A DNA stretch of 64,000 bases from an uncultured Faecalibacterium sp. (GCA_937880095.1 CALFLK010000013.1:310001-374000); one strand, 5' to 3'. Positions 26,441-35,052 are shown, counted from the stretch's first letter. The notes: generated from the sequence alone by a model not told the origin. Numbers and translations: made by a program.

Positions 26441-27622
26441 TTAGTGGTGGAACAGACGAATTCCACAGAAAGCCATGGCAATGCCATACTTGTTGCAGGT
26501 GTCGATGACCTGCTGGTCACGAATGGAGCCGCCGGGCTGTACGATGACCGTAACGCCGGAACGACGTGCGCGCTCGATGTTGTCGCCGAAGGGGAAGAAT
26601 GCGTCACTGCCCAGTGCCACGCCGGTAACCTTGGACAGGTATGCCTTCTTTTCCTCTACCGTCAGCGGCTCAGGCTGACGGGTAAAGGTTTCTGCCCAAA
26701 CATCATCACCGATGACATCTTCGGGCGTATCGCCGATGTAAACATCGATTGCATTGTCACGGTTGGGCTTTGCAACATCATCACGGAAGGGCAGATTCAG
26801 CACCTTTTCCATGTGGCGCAGCTGCCAGTTGTCAGCTTTCTGGCCTGCCAGACGGGTGCAGTGTACGCGGCTCTGCTGACCAGCACCAACGCCGATGGTC
26901 TGACCGTTCTGTACATAGCAGACACTGTTGGACTGGGTGTACTTCAGAGTAATCAGGCTGATGATCAGGTCACGCTTCTGATCCTCGGTCATAGCCTTAT
27001 TCTCGGTCACGATGTTGTTCAGCATGGTATCAGCATTGATGTCCAGCTCGTTGCGGCCCTGCTCAAAGGTAATGCCGTAAACCTGCTTGCGCTCGATAGC
27101 AGCGGGCTTGTAGCTGGGGTCGATCTGGACCACGTTGTAGTTGCCCTTCTTTTTGCTGGACAGGATAGCCAGTGCTTCCGGCTCATAGCCGGGAGCGATA
27201 ATGCCGTCAGAAACTTCGTGCTGAATCAGCTTTGCGGTGGGCACATCGCACACATCGCTCAGAGCGATCCAGTCGCCGAAGCTGGACATACGGTCCGCAC
27301 CGCGAGCGCGTGCATATGCACAAGCCAGCTCAGACAGCTCTGCATCCGGAGCAATGTGGTACATCTTGCGCTCCACATCGGTCAGGGGCAGACCCAGAGC
27401 AGCGCCAGCCGGAGAAACGTGCTTGAAAGAAGCTGCTGCGGTCTTACCGCAAGCGCGCTTCAGCTCGGTTACCAGCTGGATGCTGTTCAGTGCGTCCAGG
27501 AAGTTGATGTAACCAGGCTTGCCATTCAATACGGTAACGGGCAGGTCGCTGCCGTCTTCCATATAAATACGAGAAGGCTTCTGGTTGGGGTTGCAGCCAT
27601 ATTTCAGTGCCAATTCATTCAT
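26441..27622 (-). CDS. purH: AICAR formyltransferase, stand-alone domain (PurH lacking cyclohydrolase)
   Basis: A 393-residue protein homologous only to the transformylase half of PurH; bifunctional PurH is about 520 residues with an N-terminal MGS-like cyclohydrolase that is absent here. The active-site Lys-His pair is kept in ASFKHVSPAGAA, and the C-terminal block SDAFFPFGDNIERA is intact. It starts at its own ATG with AAGGAAG, so it is a natural short form and not a truncation. Cyclohydrolase activity is supplied by the PurO gene 33 bases upstream. Confidence 0.92.
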   Translation of the reverse strand: MNELALKYGCNPNQKPSRIYMEDGSDLPVTVLNGKPGYINFLDALNSIQLVTELKRACGKTAAASFKHVSPAGAALGLPLTDVERKMYHIAPDAELSELACAYARARGADRMSSFGDWIALSDVCDVPTAKLIQHEVSDGIIAPGYEPEALAILSSKKKGNYNVVQIDPSYKPAAIERKQVYGITFEQGRNELDINADTMLNNIVTENKAMTEDQKRDLIISLITLKYTQSNSVCYVQNGQTIGVGAGQQSRVHCTRLAGQKADNWQLRHMEKVLNLPFRDDVAKPNRDNAIDVYIGDTPEDVIGDDVWAETFTRQPEPLTVEEKKAYLSKVTGVALGSDAFFPFGDNIERARRSGVTVIVQPGGSIRDQQVIDTCNKYGIAMAFCGIRLFHH

Positions 27623-27655
27623 GGAGATAACTTCCTTTCTATCGCACAGTACGGT

Positions 27656-28426
27656 TTATTCCATTTCCTCGGGCAGCAGAGCGGGCTCTTCGGGATCTTC
27701 CAGATCGCTGTCCACTGCGTCGTACTTATTATAAATCATGTCGCCGCTCTCGCCGGTTTCCAGATCGATCACACGAGCAAAGAAGCTGACCTTGTTTTCT
27801 TCGTTCAGGCTCTGCCAAATGCCGTTGGCAAACTCGCCGATGGTCTTGGGGCAAGCAAAGCGCAGGGGCTCACCCTCGAAGCTGGGGATGGGGTTGCCAT
27901 TGCACTTGTAGGTGCTGATGAAGTGACCCTCGCCAGCAACCGGCTGAGAATAATCAAAGAAGTAGCGCTGAACGCTGTCGCCGTTACCGTCAGCAGACTT
28001 CAGGATGCTCATACGGTAGCTGCCGTCCTCAAACACGATACCGGAAATACGGGGGGTGTAGTTGGGTGCGTCCGGCTCAAAAGTGCGGGTGCGCAGAGCC
28101 TGTTCAAAGCTCTTACCGCGGCTCATCAGATCGTAAATGGTATCGGTCTGGTCGCCGTTGGTAACGATGTGGGTCTTGCCCAGGGTCAGTACCGGGTTAT
28201 AGATAATCAGGCTGGGATCTTCCAGCTTAGCCGGGTCAGCAGCCTTGGTTTCAATGCCGCCGCGCTCGGGCACCGGCTCGAACACACGGTTACGGCTGTT
28301 TTCGCTGCGGCCCATAATCCAGTAGCCAATGAAAACCTGCTTTGCGTCCGGAGCCATTGCGATTGCAATGCCGCGGCCGGGATATTCGTTATTGGCCAGA
28401 TACTGGCACAGATCAATCTTTTCCAT
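27656..28426 (-). CDS. purO: IMP cyclohydrolase, archaeal PurO type
   Basis: A 256-residue protein matching PurO, the IMP cyclohydrolase first known from methanogens: YLANNEYPGRGIAIA at the N-terminus, DPSLIIYN, HIVTNGDQTDTI, YTPRISGIV and HFISTY. It closes FAICAR to IMP, the last step of purine synthesis. ATG 28426 follows AAAGGTGG; an upstream in-frame ATG at 28456 lacks a site. The neighbouring AICAR transformylase lacks this activity, so the two genes together replace PurH. A C-terminal acidic tail of about 25 residues is extra. Confidence 0.93.
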   Translation of the reverse strand: MEKIDLCQYLANNEYPGRGIAIAMAPDAKQVFIGYWIMGRSENSRNRVFEPVPERGGIETKAADPAKLEDPSLIIYNPVLTLGKTHIVTNGDQTDTIYDLMSRGKSFEQALRTRTFEPDAPNYTPRISGIVFEDGSYRMSILKSADGNGDSVQRYFFDYSQPVAGEGHFISTYKCNGNPIPSFEGEPLRFACPKTIGEFANGIWQSLNEENKVSFFARVIDLETGESGDMIYNKYDAVDSDLEDPEEPALLPEEME

Positions 28427-28471
28427 GTTTATTCCACCTTTATTCACTATACACACTGTTGCGTATCGAAA

Positions 28472-29065
28472 TCAGATTTCGCCATCGCATACCATACGGA
28501 TTGCCTGAGGCAAGATCTTCCACTCGGCCTGCTCCATCACACGCTTCTGCAGCGTTTCGGGGGTATCGCCGGGCTGGATTTCCACGGCCTTCTGCAACAC
28601 GATGGGACCGCCGTCACATTCTTCATTGACGAAATGTACCGTTGCACCCGTCACCTTGCAGCCACGAGCCAGCGCTGCCTGATGGGGGCGCAGACCATAC
28701 ATACCTGGGCCGCAGAAGCTGGGGATCAGTGCGGGATGTACATTCAAAATGCGGTTGGGATATGCTGCGACAACCGAGTGACCCAGCACAGACAAAAAAC
28801 CTGCCAGAACCACCAGATCGATCTGATGGCTTTTCAGGGTGTCCAGCAGTGCCTGATCAAAACTCTCGCTGTCCGCATAGTCCTTACGGGAAACCACAAC
28901 GCTTTCCACACCGGCTGCTGCTGCACGCTCCAGCGCATAAACGCCGGGCTTGGATGCTACAATCAGCGTTACACGGCCGTTGGGATTTTCGCCCCGTGCC
29001 TGACTATCCAGAATAGCCTGCAAATTTGTGCCGCCGCCGGAAACCAAAACTGCGATGTTTAGCAC
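28472..29065 (-). CDS. purN: Phosphoribosylglycinamide formyltransferase PurN
   Basis: A 197-residue enzyme that formylates GAR with 10-formyl-tetrahydrofolate. The start is GTG 29065, seven bases inside purM, with AAGGTGGA upstream. Motifs VLVSGGGTNLQAI, NVHPALIPSF and HFVNEECDGGPI are canonical. It is translationally coupled to purM. Confidence 0.95.
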   Translation of the reverse strand: MLNIAVLVSGGGTNLQAILDSQARGENPNGRVTLIVASKPGVYALERAAAAGVESVVVSRKDYADSESFDQALLDTLKSHQIDLVVLAGFLSVLGHSVVAAYPNRILNVHPALIPSFCGPGMYGLRPHQAALARGCKVTGATVHFVNEECDGGPIVLQKAVEIQPGDTPETLQKRVMEQAEWKILPQAIRMVCDGEI

Positions 29066-30096
29066 AGCTCCACCTTCTCTTCGCCTTCCACGATGTGGCC
29101 CAGCTCGTAAGCCTGGATGCCGTTTTCTGCCAGAGCTGCCTTAGCAGCTTCTGCCGTTTCGGGGCTGACGATCATAGCCATGCCAACACCCATATTAAAG
29201 GTATTGAACATATCACGCTCAGGGATGTTGCCGGTCTTCTGAATCAGATCGAAGATGGGCAGCACGCGGATGTCCTCACGCTTGATCTTTGCGCACAGGC
29301 CATCGGGGATGCAGCGGGGCAGGTTCTCATAGAAACCACCGCCGGTGATGTGGCTGATGCCATGTACTTCGGCAGCTTCCAGAGCAGCCAAAACCGGCTT
29401 GACGTAAATGACGGTGGGGGTCAGCAGGGATTCGCCCAGCGTCATGCCCAGCTCATCATAGTACTTGTTCAGGTCAGCGTTCTCCACGTCGAACACCTTG
29501 CGCACCAGAGAGAAACCGTTGGAGTGTACACCGCTGGAAGGCAGAGCCAGAATCACATCGCCGGGCTTCATCTTTTTCTGGTCCAGAACCTTTGCCTTGT
29601 CCACGATACCGACAGCAAAACCTGCCAGATCGTAATCATCGGGAGCCATGGTGCCGGGATGCTCTGCGGTTTCGCCGCCGATCAGAGCGCAACCGGACTG
29701 AACACAGCCTTCTGCAACACCGGAAACCAGCGTTGCAACCTTTTCCGGCTCATTCTTGCCGATTGCGATGTAGTCCAGGAACAGGATGGGCTTTGCGCCG
29801 CAGCAGACAATGTCGTTGACGCACATTGCGACACAGTCGATACCAACGGTATCGTGCTTATCCATCAGCTGTGCAATGCGCTGCTTGGTGCCGACACCGT
29901 CCGTGCCGGAAACCAGAGTGGGCTCCTGCATACCGGTGATGTCAGGGGTGAACAGGCCGCCAAAGCCGCCGATGTCCGAAACCACACCGGGGATCATGGT
30001 ACGGGCAACGTGCTTTTTCATCAGGCGAACGCCTTCGTAACCAGCGGTGATATCAACGCCAGCTGCGGCGTAGCTTGCAGAATAACTCTTTTCCAT
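29059..30096 (-). CDS. purM: Phosphoribosylformylglycinamidine cyclo-ligase PurM
   Basis: A 345-residue AIR synthetase. ATG 30096 is chosen because AAAGGAGA lies 8 bases upstream and the product begins with YSASYAAAGVD; the frame runs 14 codons further upstream without a site. Conserved LVSGTDGVGTK, GGETAEHPG and SSGVHSNGFSLVR are present. It follows purE with a 41-base gap. Confidence 0.96.
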   Translation of the reverse strand: MEKSYSASYAAAGVDITAGYEGVRLMKKHVARTMIPGVVSDIGGFGGLFTPDITGMQEPTLVSGTDGVGTKQRIAQLMDKHDTVGIDCVAMCVNDIVCCGAKPILFLDYIAIGKNEPEKVATLVSGVAEGCVQSGCALIGGETAEHPGTMAPDDYDLAGFAVGIVDKAKVLDQKKMKPGDVILALPSSGVHSNGFSLVRKVFDVENADLNKYYDELGMTLGESLLTPTVIYVKPVLAALEAAEVHGISHITGGGFYENLPRCIPDGLCAKIKREDIRVLPIFDLIQKTGNIPERDMFNTFNMGVGMAMIVSPETAEAAKAALAENGIQAYELGHIVEGEEKVELC

Positions 30097-30137
30097 GATG
30101 CTGTCTCCTTTACCGTTCCGTTTGTGTTGATTCGTCA

Positions 30138-30638
30138 TTAAAGTGCTGCGGCTTCCGCCTGCAGCTTTGCTTCTTTTTCTGCGATCTGGTTTTCCATGTC
30201 CTTGCGGGCAGCTTCCAGCTTGGCGTCCAGTGCTTCATCGCCCAGAGCCAGAATTTCCGCAGCCAGCCATGCAGCGTTCTTTGCACCGTTCAGTGCAACG
30301 GTGGCTACCGGGATACCGCTGGGCATCTGAACCGTAGCCAGCAGTGCGTCCAGACCGTCCATTGCGCCGCCCTTCATGGGGATGCCGATCACCGGCAGAG
30401 TGGTATTGGCAGCAAATGCGCCAGCCAGATGTGCTGCCATGCCGGCAGCGCACAGGATCACACCGAAACCGTTTTTCTTGGCATTCTTGGCAAATTCTGC
30501 CGCAGCAGCCGGGGTACGGTGTGCGCTGAGGATATGTGCCTCAAACGGGATATCCAGTGCTTTCAGCTGTGCGCAAGCGCCTTTCACAACCGGCCAGTCA
30601 CTGTCAGAGCCCATGATAACTGCTACTTTACGAATCAT
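30138..30638 (-). CDS. purE: N5-carboxyaminoimidazole ribonucleotide mutase PurE (class I)
   Basis: A 166-residue enzyme with GSDSDWPV, SAHRTP and AAGMAAHLAG. ATG 30638 has GAGGAGG 8 bases upstream. It is the first structural gene of the operon. purK is not in the window, so it may act with a PurK elsewhere or use CO2 directly; residues alone do not settle this. The C-terminal 25 residues are charged and extend beyond the core. Confidence 0.95.
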   Translation of the reverse strand: MIRKVAVIMGSDSDWPVVKGACAQLKALDIPFEAHILSAHRTPAAAAEFAKNAKKNGFGVILCAAGMAAHLAGAFAANTTLPVIGIPMKGGAMDGLDALLATVQMPSGIPVATVALNGAKNAAWLAAEILALGDEALDAKLEAARKDMENQIAEKEAKLQAEAAAL

Positions 30639-30657
30639 TGCGGTTCCTCCTCTTTCA

Positions 30658-30695
30658 AACAAAAAAGGCTGTGGTACACCCGTACCACGGCCTTT
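30658..30695 (-). terminator. Intrinsic terminator in the purE leader (candidate attenuator)
   Basis: A near-perfect stem AAAGGC-GTGGTAC / GTACCAC-GCCTTT (one mismatched pair, 4-base loop) is followed on the minus strand by TTTTTTG and then, within about 10 bases, by the purE ribosome binding site. No promoter fits between, so purE expression must read through it. Confidence 0.85.
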
Positions 30696-30698
30696 GGC

Positions 30699-30794
30699 TT
30701 ATTTCCTTTGTGAAATGGCGCAGAAAGGTGCAAAGATGCCTTTGTCAGCGGTATAAAACACATAGCGTTCCGTGTTAAAACCCTTGCTCTGCAT
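30699..30794 (-). CDS. 31-codon leader ORF upstream of purE
   Basis: The ATG at 30792-30794 is preceded by GGAGG with a 7-base spacer. The peptide begins MQSKGFNTERYVFY, continues TADKGIFAPF and ends CAISQRK before TAA at 30699-30701. The stop lies 4 bases before the terminator stem, as expected for either a leader peptide or a separate small gene. No family recognised; no run of one regulatory codon is evident, though Phe and Lys are common. It may couple translation to readthrough into the pur operon. Confidence 0.55.
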   Translation of the reverse strand: MQSKGFNTERYVFYTADKGIFAPFCAISQRK

Positions 30795-30962
30795 CCCTTT
30801 TCCTCCATAGCCATTTACCAATTCGCTTCAATTTTACGTCAATTTTTGCGTTTTGCAAAGGGCTTGGAACCATTTTCAGCCAAGTGTCCTTTCTGTGCAA
30901 AGGCCATTTATTCTTTTTGTCAATATTCACCACAACAAACATCCATAAGTCATACTTATCCG

Positions 30963-31457
30963 TCAATCTGCACGATGAAAAATCAGATCAGACGTGGTTG
31001 CGCGCGCTGCGGCAATCAAATCTTTCGGTGCGCAGCACACCTGCGTACCAATACGACCGCCGGAAACATACATTTTTTCCCGTTCCAGTGCGCTGTTATC
31101 AAATACAGTAACAAACTGCTTTTTCATGCCAACCGGGCTGCAGCCGCCACGGATATAACCTGTTACTTTATTGATTTCCGCCACCGGAATCATGGCTACG
31201 CTTTTCTGTTTGACGGAGCGGGCAGCGGCTTTCAGATCCAGCTCTTCTGCCACAGGGATGACAAACACATAATAATTCCGGTCTGCCCCCTGTGTCACCA
31301 ATGTCTTGAACACTTCTGCCACATCTTCGTTTAAGCTGTGTGCCACGGTTACGCCGTCAACCGCTACGCCATCCTCATGGGGATATTCATGCGCAGTATA
31401 CGCAACCTTACATTTTTCCAGATACCGCATCGCATTGGTTTTTGCCTGTTTGCCCAT
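30963..31457 (-). CDS. ybaK: Cys-tRNA(Pro) deacylase YbaK/EbsC
   Basis: A 164-residue editing protein that hydrolyses Cys-tRNA(Pro). The N-terminal NAMRYLEKCKVAY, VFKTLVTQG and GYIRGGCSPVGMKK blocks fit YbaK. It lies on the same strand as the purine operon, 170 bases before the leader ORF, with no clear terminator between, so readthrough into the pur leader is possible. Confidence 0.92.
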   Translation of the reverse strand: MGKQAKTNAMRYLEKCKVAYTAHEYPHEDGVAVDGVTVAHSLNEDVAEVFKTLVTQGADRNYYVFVIPVAEELDLKAAARSVKQKSVAMIPVAEINKVTGYIRGGCSPVGMKKQFVTVFDNSALEREKMYVSGGRIGTQVCCAPKDLIAAARATTSDLIFHRAD

Positions 31458-31633
31458 ACATTTGACTCCTTTATATAATTACTGACTTTATTGTAGCACC
31501 AACTTTTGGAAAAAGGAATGCCGCGTTGAAGAGATTTCTCAATCGCAAATATGGCGAAATACGCAAAAACCGGGTATAATACAAGGGATGATTTTATCGC
31601 GGCGGTATATTTCGCCGGGAAAGGGATACACTT

Positions 31634-32041
31634 ATGAAAGCACATATTGCCCGCAACCAGTTTTCCGGCGTGCCTACGCTGCTGATCTGGAATTTGAATA
31701 CAGGTGACCGTGGTAAGCTGGACGGCATTGCCGATGCCTTCAAGATGCGCGTTGTTGTGGTGCGCCCGGAAGATACCGGCTGTACCGTTGCGCAGCTTTT
31801 GGGCGAACCGGGTCGCAATGCTGCACCTGCTGCGCTGCCTGCTGCTACACCCGCTATGCTGATGGCAAACTTTACTGACCAGCAGATTGACCATCTGCTG
31901 GCCCTGTGCCGCCAGATGGAGGTTTACGCTCCGCTGAAAGCGGTTGCAACACCTTCTAACCAGCGCTGGAGCTTTGCATATCTGCTGGAGCATCTGGCAG
32001 AAGAACACGCAGCCTATCAGGCTGCACAGAAACAGCAGTAA
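31634..32041 (+). CDS. DUF3783 domain protein
   Basis: A 135-residue protein of unknown function. The second half fits DUF3783 (MLMANFTDQQIDHLL; LKAVATPSNQRWSFAYLLEHL followed by AEEHAAY). RBS AAGGGA lies upstream, and a TATAAT at 31575-31580 with a weak TGGCGA 17 bases before it may be the promoter. The family is frequent in clostridia; no biochemical role is established. Confidence 0.8.
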   Translation: MKAHIARNQFSGVPTLLIWNLNTGDRGKLDGIADAFKMRVVVVRPEDTGCTVAQLLGEPGRNAAPAALPAATPAMLMANFTDQQIDHLLALCRQMEVYAPLKAVATPSNQRWSFAYLLEHLAEEHAAYQAAQKQQ

Positions 32042-32114
32042 TTTTTTCTGACTGTTTTCCTTTTACATAGCACCCGACCGGGTGCTGTTCACTGTGAAAG
32101 GAGAACCGCATCTT

Positions 32115-32369
32115 ATGAAAAAGACTCTGTTTAGCCTGATTCTTGCTTCTGTCATGGCGCTGGCGTTCAGCGGCTGCTGGGGTGAAAGCAATACGCCGAA
32201 TCCCACGCCCTGTCCTTCGCCTACGCCCACACATTCTGCCGCACCTTCTCCCTGGCCGGAGCGCAGCCCGGATGCCATGCCGGACGCTTCCATGACGCCC
32301 AATGCATCTGCCAATCCCAGTGCGGCACCTGACAGCAGCGCTGCGCCCCGCGCACGCACCGCACGATGA
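32115..32369 (+). CDS. Small Pro/Ser/Ala-rich lipoprotein, 84 aa
   Basis: ATG 32115 follows GGAG (32100-32103). The signal peptide ends in the lipobox FSGC (about residue 20), and the mature part is a low-complexity Pro/Thr/Ser/Ala tail typical of unstructured surface lipoproteins. An in-frame ATG at 32082 lacks a site. Function unknown. Confidence 0.6.
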   Translation: MKKTLFSLILASVMALAFSGCWGESNTPNPTPCPSPTPTHSAAPSPWPERSPDAMPDASMTPNASANPSAAPDSSAAPRARTAR

Positions 32370-32372
32370 TGC

Positions 32373-32401
32373 TTGCGTTGCTTTCCTTTTTTGAGTAAAC
32401 T
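32373..32401 (+). promoter_or_regulatory. Candidate apbE promoter
   Basis: TTGCGT, 17-base spacer, TAAACT. Transcription would begin just upstream of the hairpin at 32422-32449. Confidence 0.5.
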
Positions 32402-32421
32402 ATACGCAGGAAAGTGACCCT

Positions 32422-32449
32422 GCCCCGGTTCACCGCCGGGGCTTTTTTT
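32422..32449 (+). terminator. Intrinsic terminator directly before the apbE ribosome binding site
   Basis: Stem GCCCCGG / CCGGGGC and seven T, only a few bases before AAAGGA and the apbE start. It could end the small-lipoprotein transcript or attenuate apbE. Confidence 0.75.
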
Positions 32450-32464
32450 ATGGAAAGGATACTT

Positions 32465-33547
32465 ATGAAAAAGATTATTTCTTTATTTGCTGCCTGCGCA
32501 CTGATGCTGGGTGTGCTGTCCGGTTGTGCTGACAACGCCAAGCCGCAGGAAGATACAAACCAGGTGCAGCGCTATACCGCTGCTTTTTACGATGTTTTCG
32601 ACACCGTCACCACCGTGATTGCCTACTCTGACAGTCAGGAAAGCTTTGACGCACAGATGGAAGCACTGCATCAGGATTTGCTGCAATACCACCAGCTGTT
32701 CGATATTTATAATGAATACGAAGGCATGGTAAACATGGCTACTGTCAACCGCACGGCTGCACAGGGTCCTGTAAAAGTGGACCAGCGCATTCTGGATATG
32801 CTGCTGGAAGCCAAGGAGCAGTACAAGGTCACCCAGGGGCAGACTAACATTGCCATGGGCAGTGTGCTGGTTCTGTGGCATGATGCCCGTGATGCTGCTG
32901 TGGATGGCATCAGTACCCCGCCGGAACAGGCTTTGCTGGACGAGGCTTCCGCATTTACTAACATCGACGATCTGATTATTGATGAAGAAGCTGGTACGGT
33001 CTACTTTGCAGACCCCAATCTGCGTCTGGATGTGGGCAGCTGCGGTAAGGGTTATGCCTGTGAAATGACCGCACGCGCAGCCGAAGAACGCGGTCTGACC
33101 AGCGCACTGATCAGCGTGGGCGGCAACCTGCGCTCCATCGGCACCAAACCGGACGGACGTTTCTGGACCGGTGGTGTAGAAAACCCCTGGGACCCCGAAG
33201 CCATGGGCAACACCAGCCAAACGCTGGCTGCTGTCAACCTGACGAACAATGCCGCTATGGTCACCAGCGGTGACTATCAGCGCTACTTCACCGATGCAGA
33301 GGGTGTGCGTTATCATCATCTGATTGACCCCGACACCCTGCAGCCCGCACGAAACTGCAACAGTGTCACCGTTATCACATCGGATTCTGGCTTGGCAGAC
33401 TGCCTGTCCACTGGTCTGTTCTGCATGACGCCGGAAGATGGTCTGGCTTTGGTGGAAAGCTTGGACAATGTAGAAGCCTTCTGGTGCCTGACGGACGGTA
33501 CCACCCAGCAGTCCAGCGGCTTTGCAAACCACATGGTTCAAAACTGA
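32465..33547 (+). CDS. apbE: FAD:protein FMN transferase ApbE, lipoprotein
   Basis: A 360-residue secreted lipoprotein (lipobox LSGC) that attaches FMN covalently to Thr or Ser of Rnf/Nqr-type proteins, using FAD and Mg. Motifs RLDVGSCGKGYAC, ISVGGNLRSIG and TSGDYQRYF fit ApbE. ATG 32465 is preferred because AAAGGA lies upstream. Its flavoprotein targets are not in this window. Confidence 0.92.
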   Translation: MKKIISLFAACALMLGVLSGCADNAKPQEDTNQVQRYTAAFYDVFDTVTTVIAYSDSQESFDAQMEALHQDLLQYHQLFDIYNEYEGMVNMATVNRTAAQGPVKVDQRILDMLLEAKEQYKVTQGQTNIAMGSVLVLWHDARDAAVDGISTPPEQALLDEASAFTNIDDLIIDEEAGTVYFADPNLRLDVGSCGKGYACEMTARAAEERGLTSALISVGGNLRSIGTKPDGRFWTGGVENPWDPEAMGNTSQTLAAVNLTNNAAMVTSGDYQRYFTDAEGVRYHHLIDPDTLQPARNCNSVTVITSDSGLADCLSTGLFCMTPEDGLALVESLDNVEAFWCLTDGTTQQSSGFANHMVQN

Positions 33548-33557
33548 TCGAATTCAT

Positions 33558-33594
33558 GAAAAGGGTACAGCAGCTTTTCTGCTGTGCCCTTTTA
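33558..33594 (+). terminator. Terminator of apbE
   Basis: Stem AAAGGG-ACAGCAG / CTGCTGT-CCCTTTT with T-run. Confidence 0.85.
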
Positions 33595-33767
33595 TTTTTG
33601 CTTTATCCCATACCCGTGCAGATACTTATGCTGTTTTCCGTGAAACTTCTGTATCAATTCCCGACTTCGTCTTTCTTTTTACATTCTATCGGCGTATAAT
33701 AAAACCTAGTTTAGTCTTTTTCCAATCACGAACACGAAGCCACAATAAAAAACAGGAGGTCCTCCCC

Positions 33768-34907
33768 TTGAAACTGAAACTGATGTGTGCAGCTATGAGT
33801 CTGATGCTGCTTTGCACCGCTTGCGGCGCATCCTCGAATTCTTCTTCCGAAGTAGAAGCTTCCCCTTCTCCCTCTCCGGAGAATGTGATGACTTCTGACA
33901 CCTTCAAAGAAGCATCCCAGTATGATTACGCAAACTACACCGACAGCCAGGGCATTGATGAAACCGGTATGTTCACCGGTGTGAAAGCACTGGACTATGT
34001 CGCTCTGCCGGAAGACTACAAGACCATGACGGCTACCAAGGCAGACATCGCACCCACCGACGAGCAGATTCAGTGGGCTCTGGATTCCGTCGTAGGTCAG
34101 TATGCACCCGCAGCTAACGGCGACACTGTCAACGTAGACTATGTTGGCAGCGTGGACGGCGTGGAATTTGTGGGCGGCAATACCAACGGTATGGGCAGCA
34201 GCATCGTTCTGGGCAGCGGTCAGTTCATTCCCGGTTTTGAGGAAGGCATCGTTGGTCACAAGGTCGGCGACCACTTCGACATCACGGTCACCTTCCCCGA
34301 AGGCTATCAGGATTCTACCGACGGTGCAGGCAACCCCATCAAGCTGTCCGGCGCTGAGGCTGTGTTCGCTATCACTGTGAACCACATCTCCTACGGCTGG
34401 GAGCTGACCGATGAGTGGGTCAAGGAAAACCTGAAGGATTCCGAGTTCGATGTTTCTACGGTCGAACAGCTGAAGAACTATGTTACCAGCACCCTGCAGG
34501 ATTCCCTGAAGGAAGGCTTCGTTGTTGAGTCTGTTGTTCAGAATTCCACCTTCGGCGAAACCGTACCCGAACCCGTTCTGGACTACATGGTTTGCCGTTA
34601 CCTGTCCTCCATCAACCAGTACGCTGAGATGGAAGGTGTTCCTCTGGAGCAGTTCGTACAGGAACGCGGCTTTGCATCCATTGATGAGCTGTTGGCTTAC
34701 AATGAGCAGACCATCGTGCACGCTGCACAGACCCAGCTGGTGTTCCAGGCTCTGGCAGAAGATGCTGGTGTGACGCTGGATACTGCTGCTGCCGCTGAAT
34801 ACGATGAGTATGTCGAAAGCTACGGTCAGCCCTACGTCAATCAGTACGCACTGAACCGTCAGGTCATCAAGCTGCTGACCGATGGTCTGAAGGTTTCTGA
34901 GTCCTAA
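33768..34907 (+). CDS. Secreted FKBP-type peptidyl-prolyl isomerase with trigger-factor-like C-terminus, lipoprotein
   Basis: The start is TTG 33768, 7 bases after AGGAGG; the frame is open far upstream but without family sequence. A 379-residue product has a lipoprotein signal (LLCTAC), an acidic/Pro-rich linker, an FKBP domain (about 105-205; YVGSVDGVEFVGG and GFEEGIVGHKVGD) and a helical C-terminal part (about 210-379) like the trigger factor C-domain. It is probably an extracytoplasmic foldase. It is monocistronic, with a terminator following. Confidence 0.85.
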   Translation: MKLKLMCAAMSLMLLCTACGASSNSSSEVEASPSPSPENVMTSDTFKEASQYDYANYTDSQGIDETGMFTGVKALDYVALPEDYKTMTATKADIAPTDEQIQWALDSVVGQYAPAANGDTVNVDYVGSVDGVEFVGGNTNGMGSSIVLGSGQFIPGFEEGIVGHKVGDHFDITVTFPEGYQDSTDGAGNPIKLSGAEAVFAITVNHISYGWELTDEWVKENLKDSEFDVSTVEQLKNYVTSTLQDSLKEGFVVESVVQNSTFGETVPEPVLDYMVCRYLSSINQYAEMEGVPLEQFVQERGFASIDELLAYNEQTIVHAAQTQLVFQALAEDAGVTLDTAAAAEYDEYVESYGQPYVNQYALNRQVIKLLTDGLKVSES

Positions 34908-34932
34908 ACATTCCAAAAAGCTTTCTGCAATT

Positions 34933-34965
34933 CCCCGGCGCCTTGCGTGTCGGGGGATTTTTTGC
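34933..34965 (+). terminator. Terminator of the FKBP lipoprotein gene
   Basis: Stem CCCCG / CGGGG with GC-rich inner part and a run of six T. Confidence 0.75.
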
Positions 34966-35022
34966 GTTCTCACGTTTTCTTTTTCCGATTTTTTACCTTT
35001 CTGTGAACTTTTTGCCTGCCTC

Positions 35023-35051
35023 TTGACTTTCTCTTGCAGCAGATGTACCAT
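35023..35051 (+). promoter_or_regulatory. clpB promoter
   Basis: TTGACT, 17-base spacer, TACCAT, immediately before the CIRCE operator. Confidence 0.75.
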
Positions 35052-35052
35052 A

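Noticed and set aside
26441..27622. purH as a truncated pseudogene
   Set aside because: It has its own start and ribosome binding site, an intact active site, and the missing activity is encoded by purO next door.
26057..29062. 1001-codon open frame on the + strand
   Set aside because: Antisense to the membrane protein, transformylase, purO and purN genes; crosses several real genes and shows no domain.
30639..30962. Known purine or ZTP riboswitch in the purE leader
   Set aside because: The core sequence motifs of these riboswitches were not found on the minus strand.
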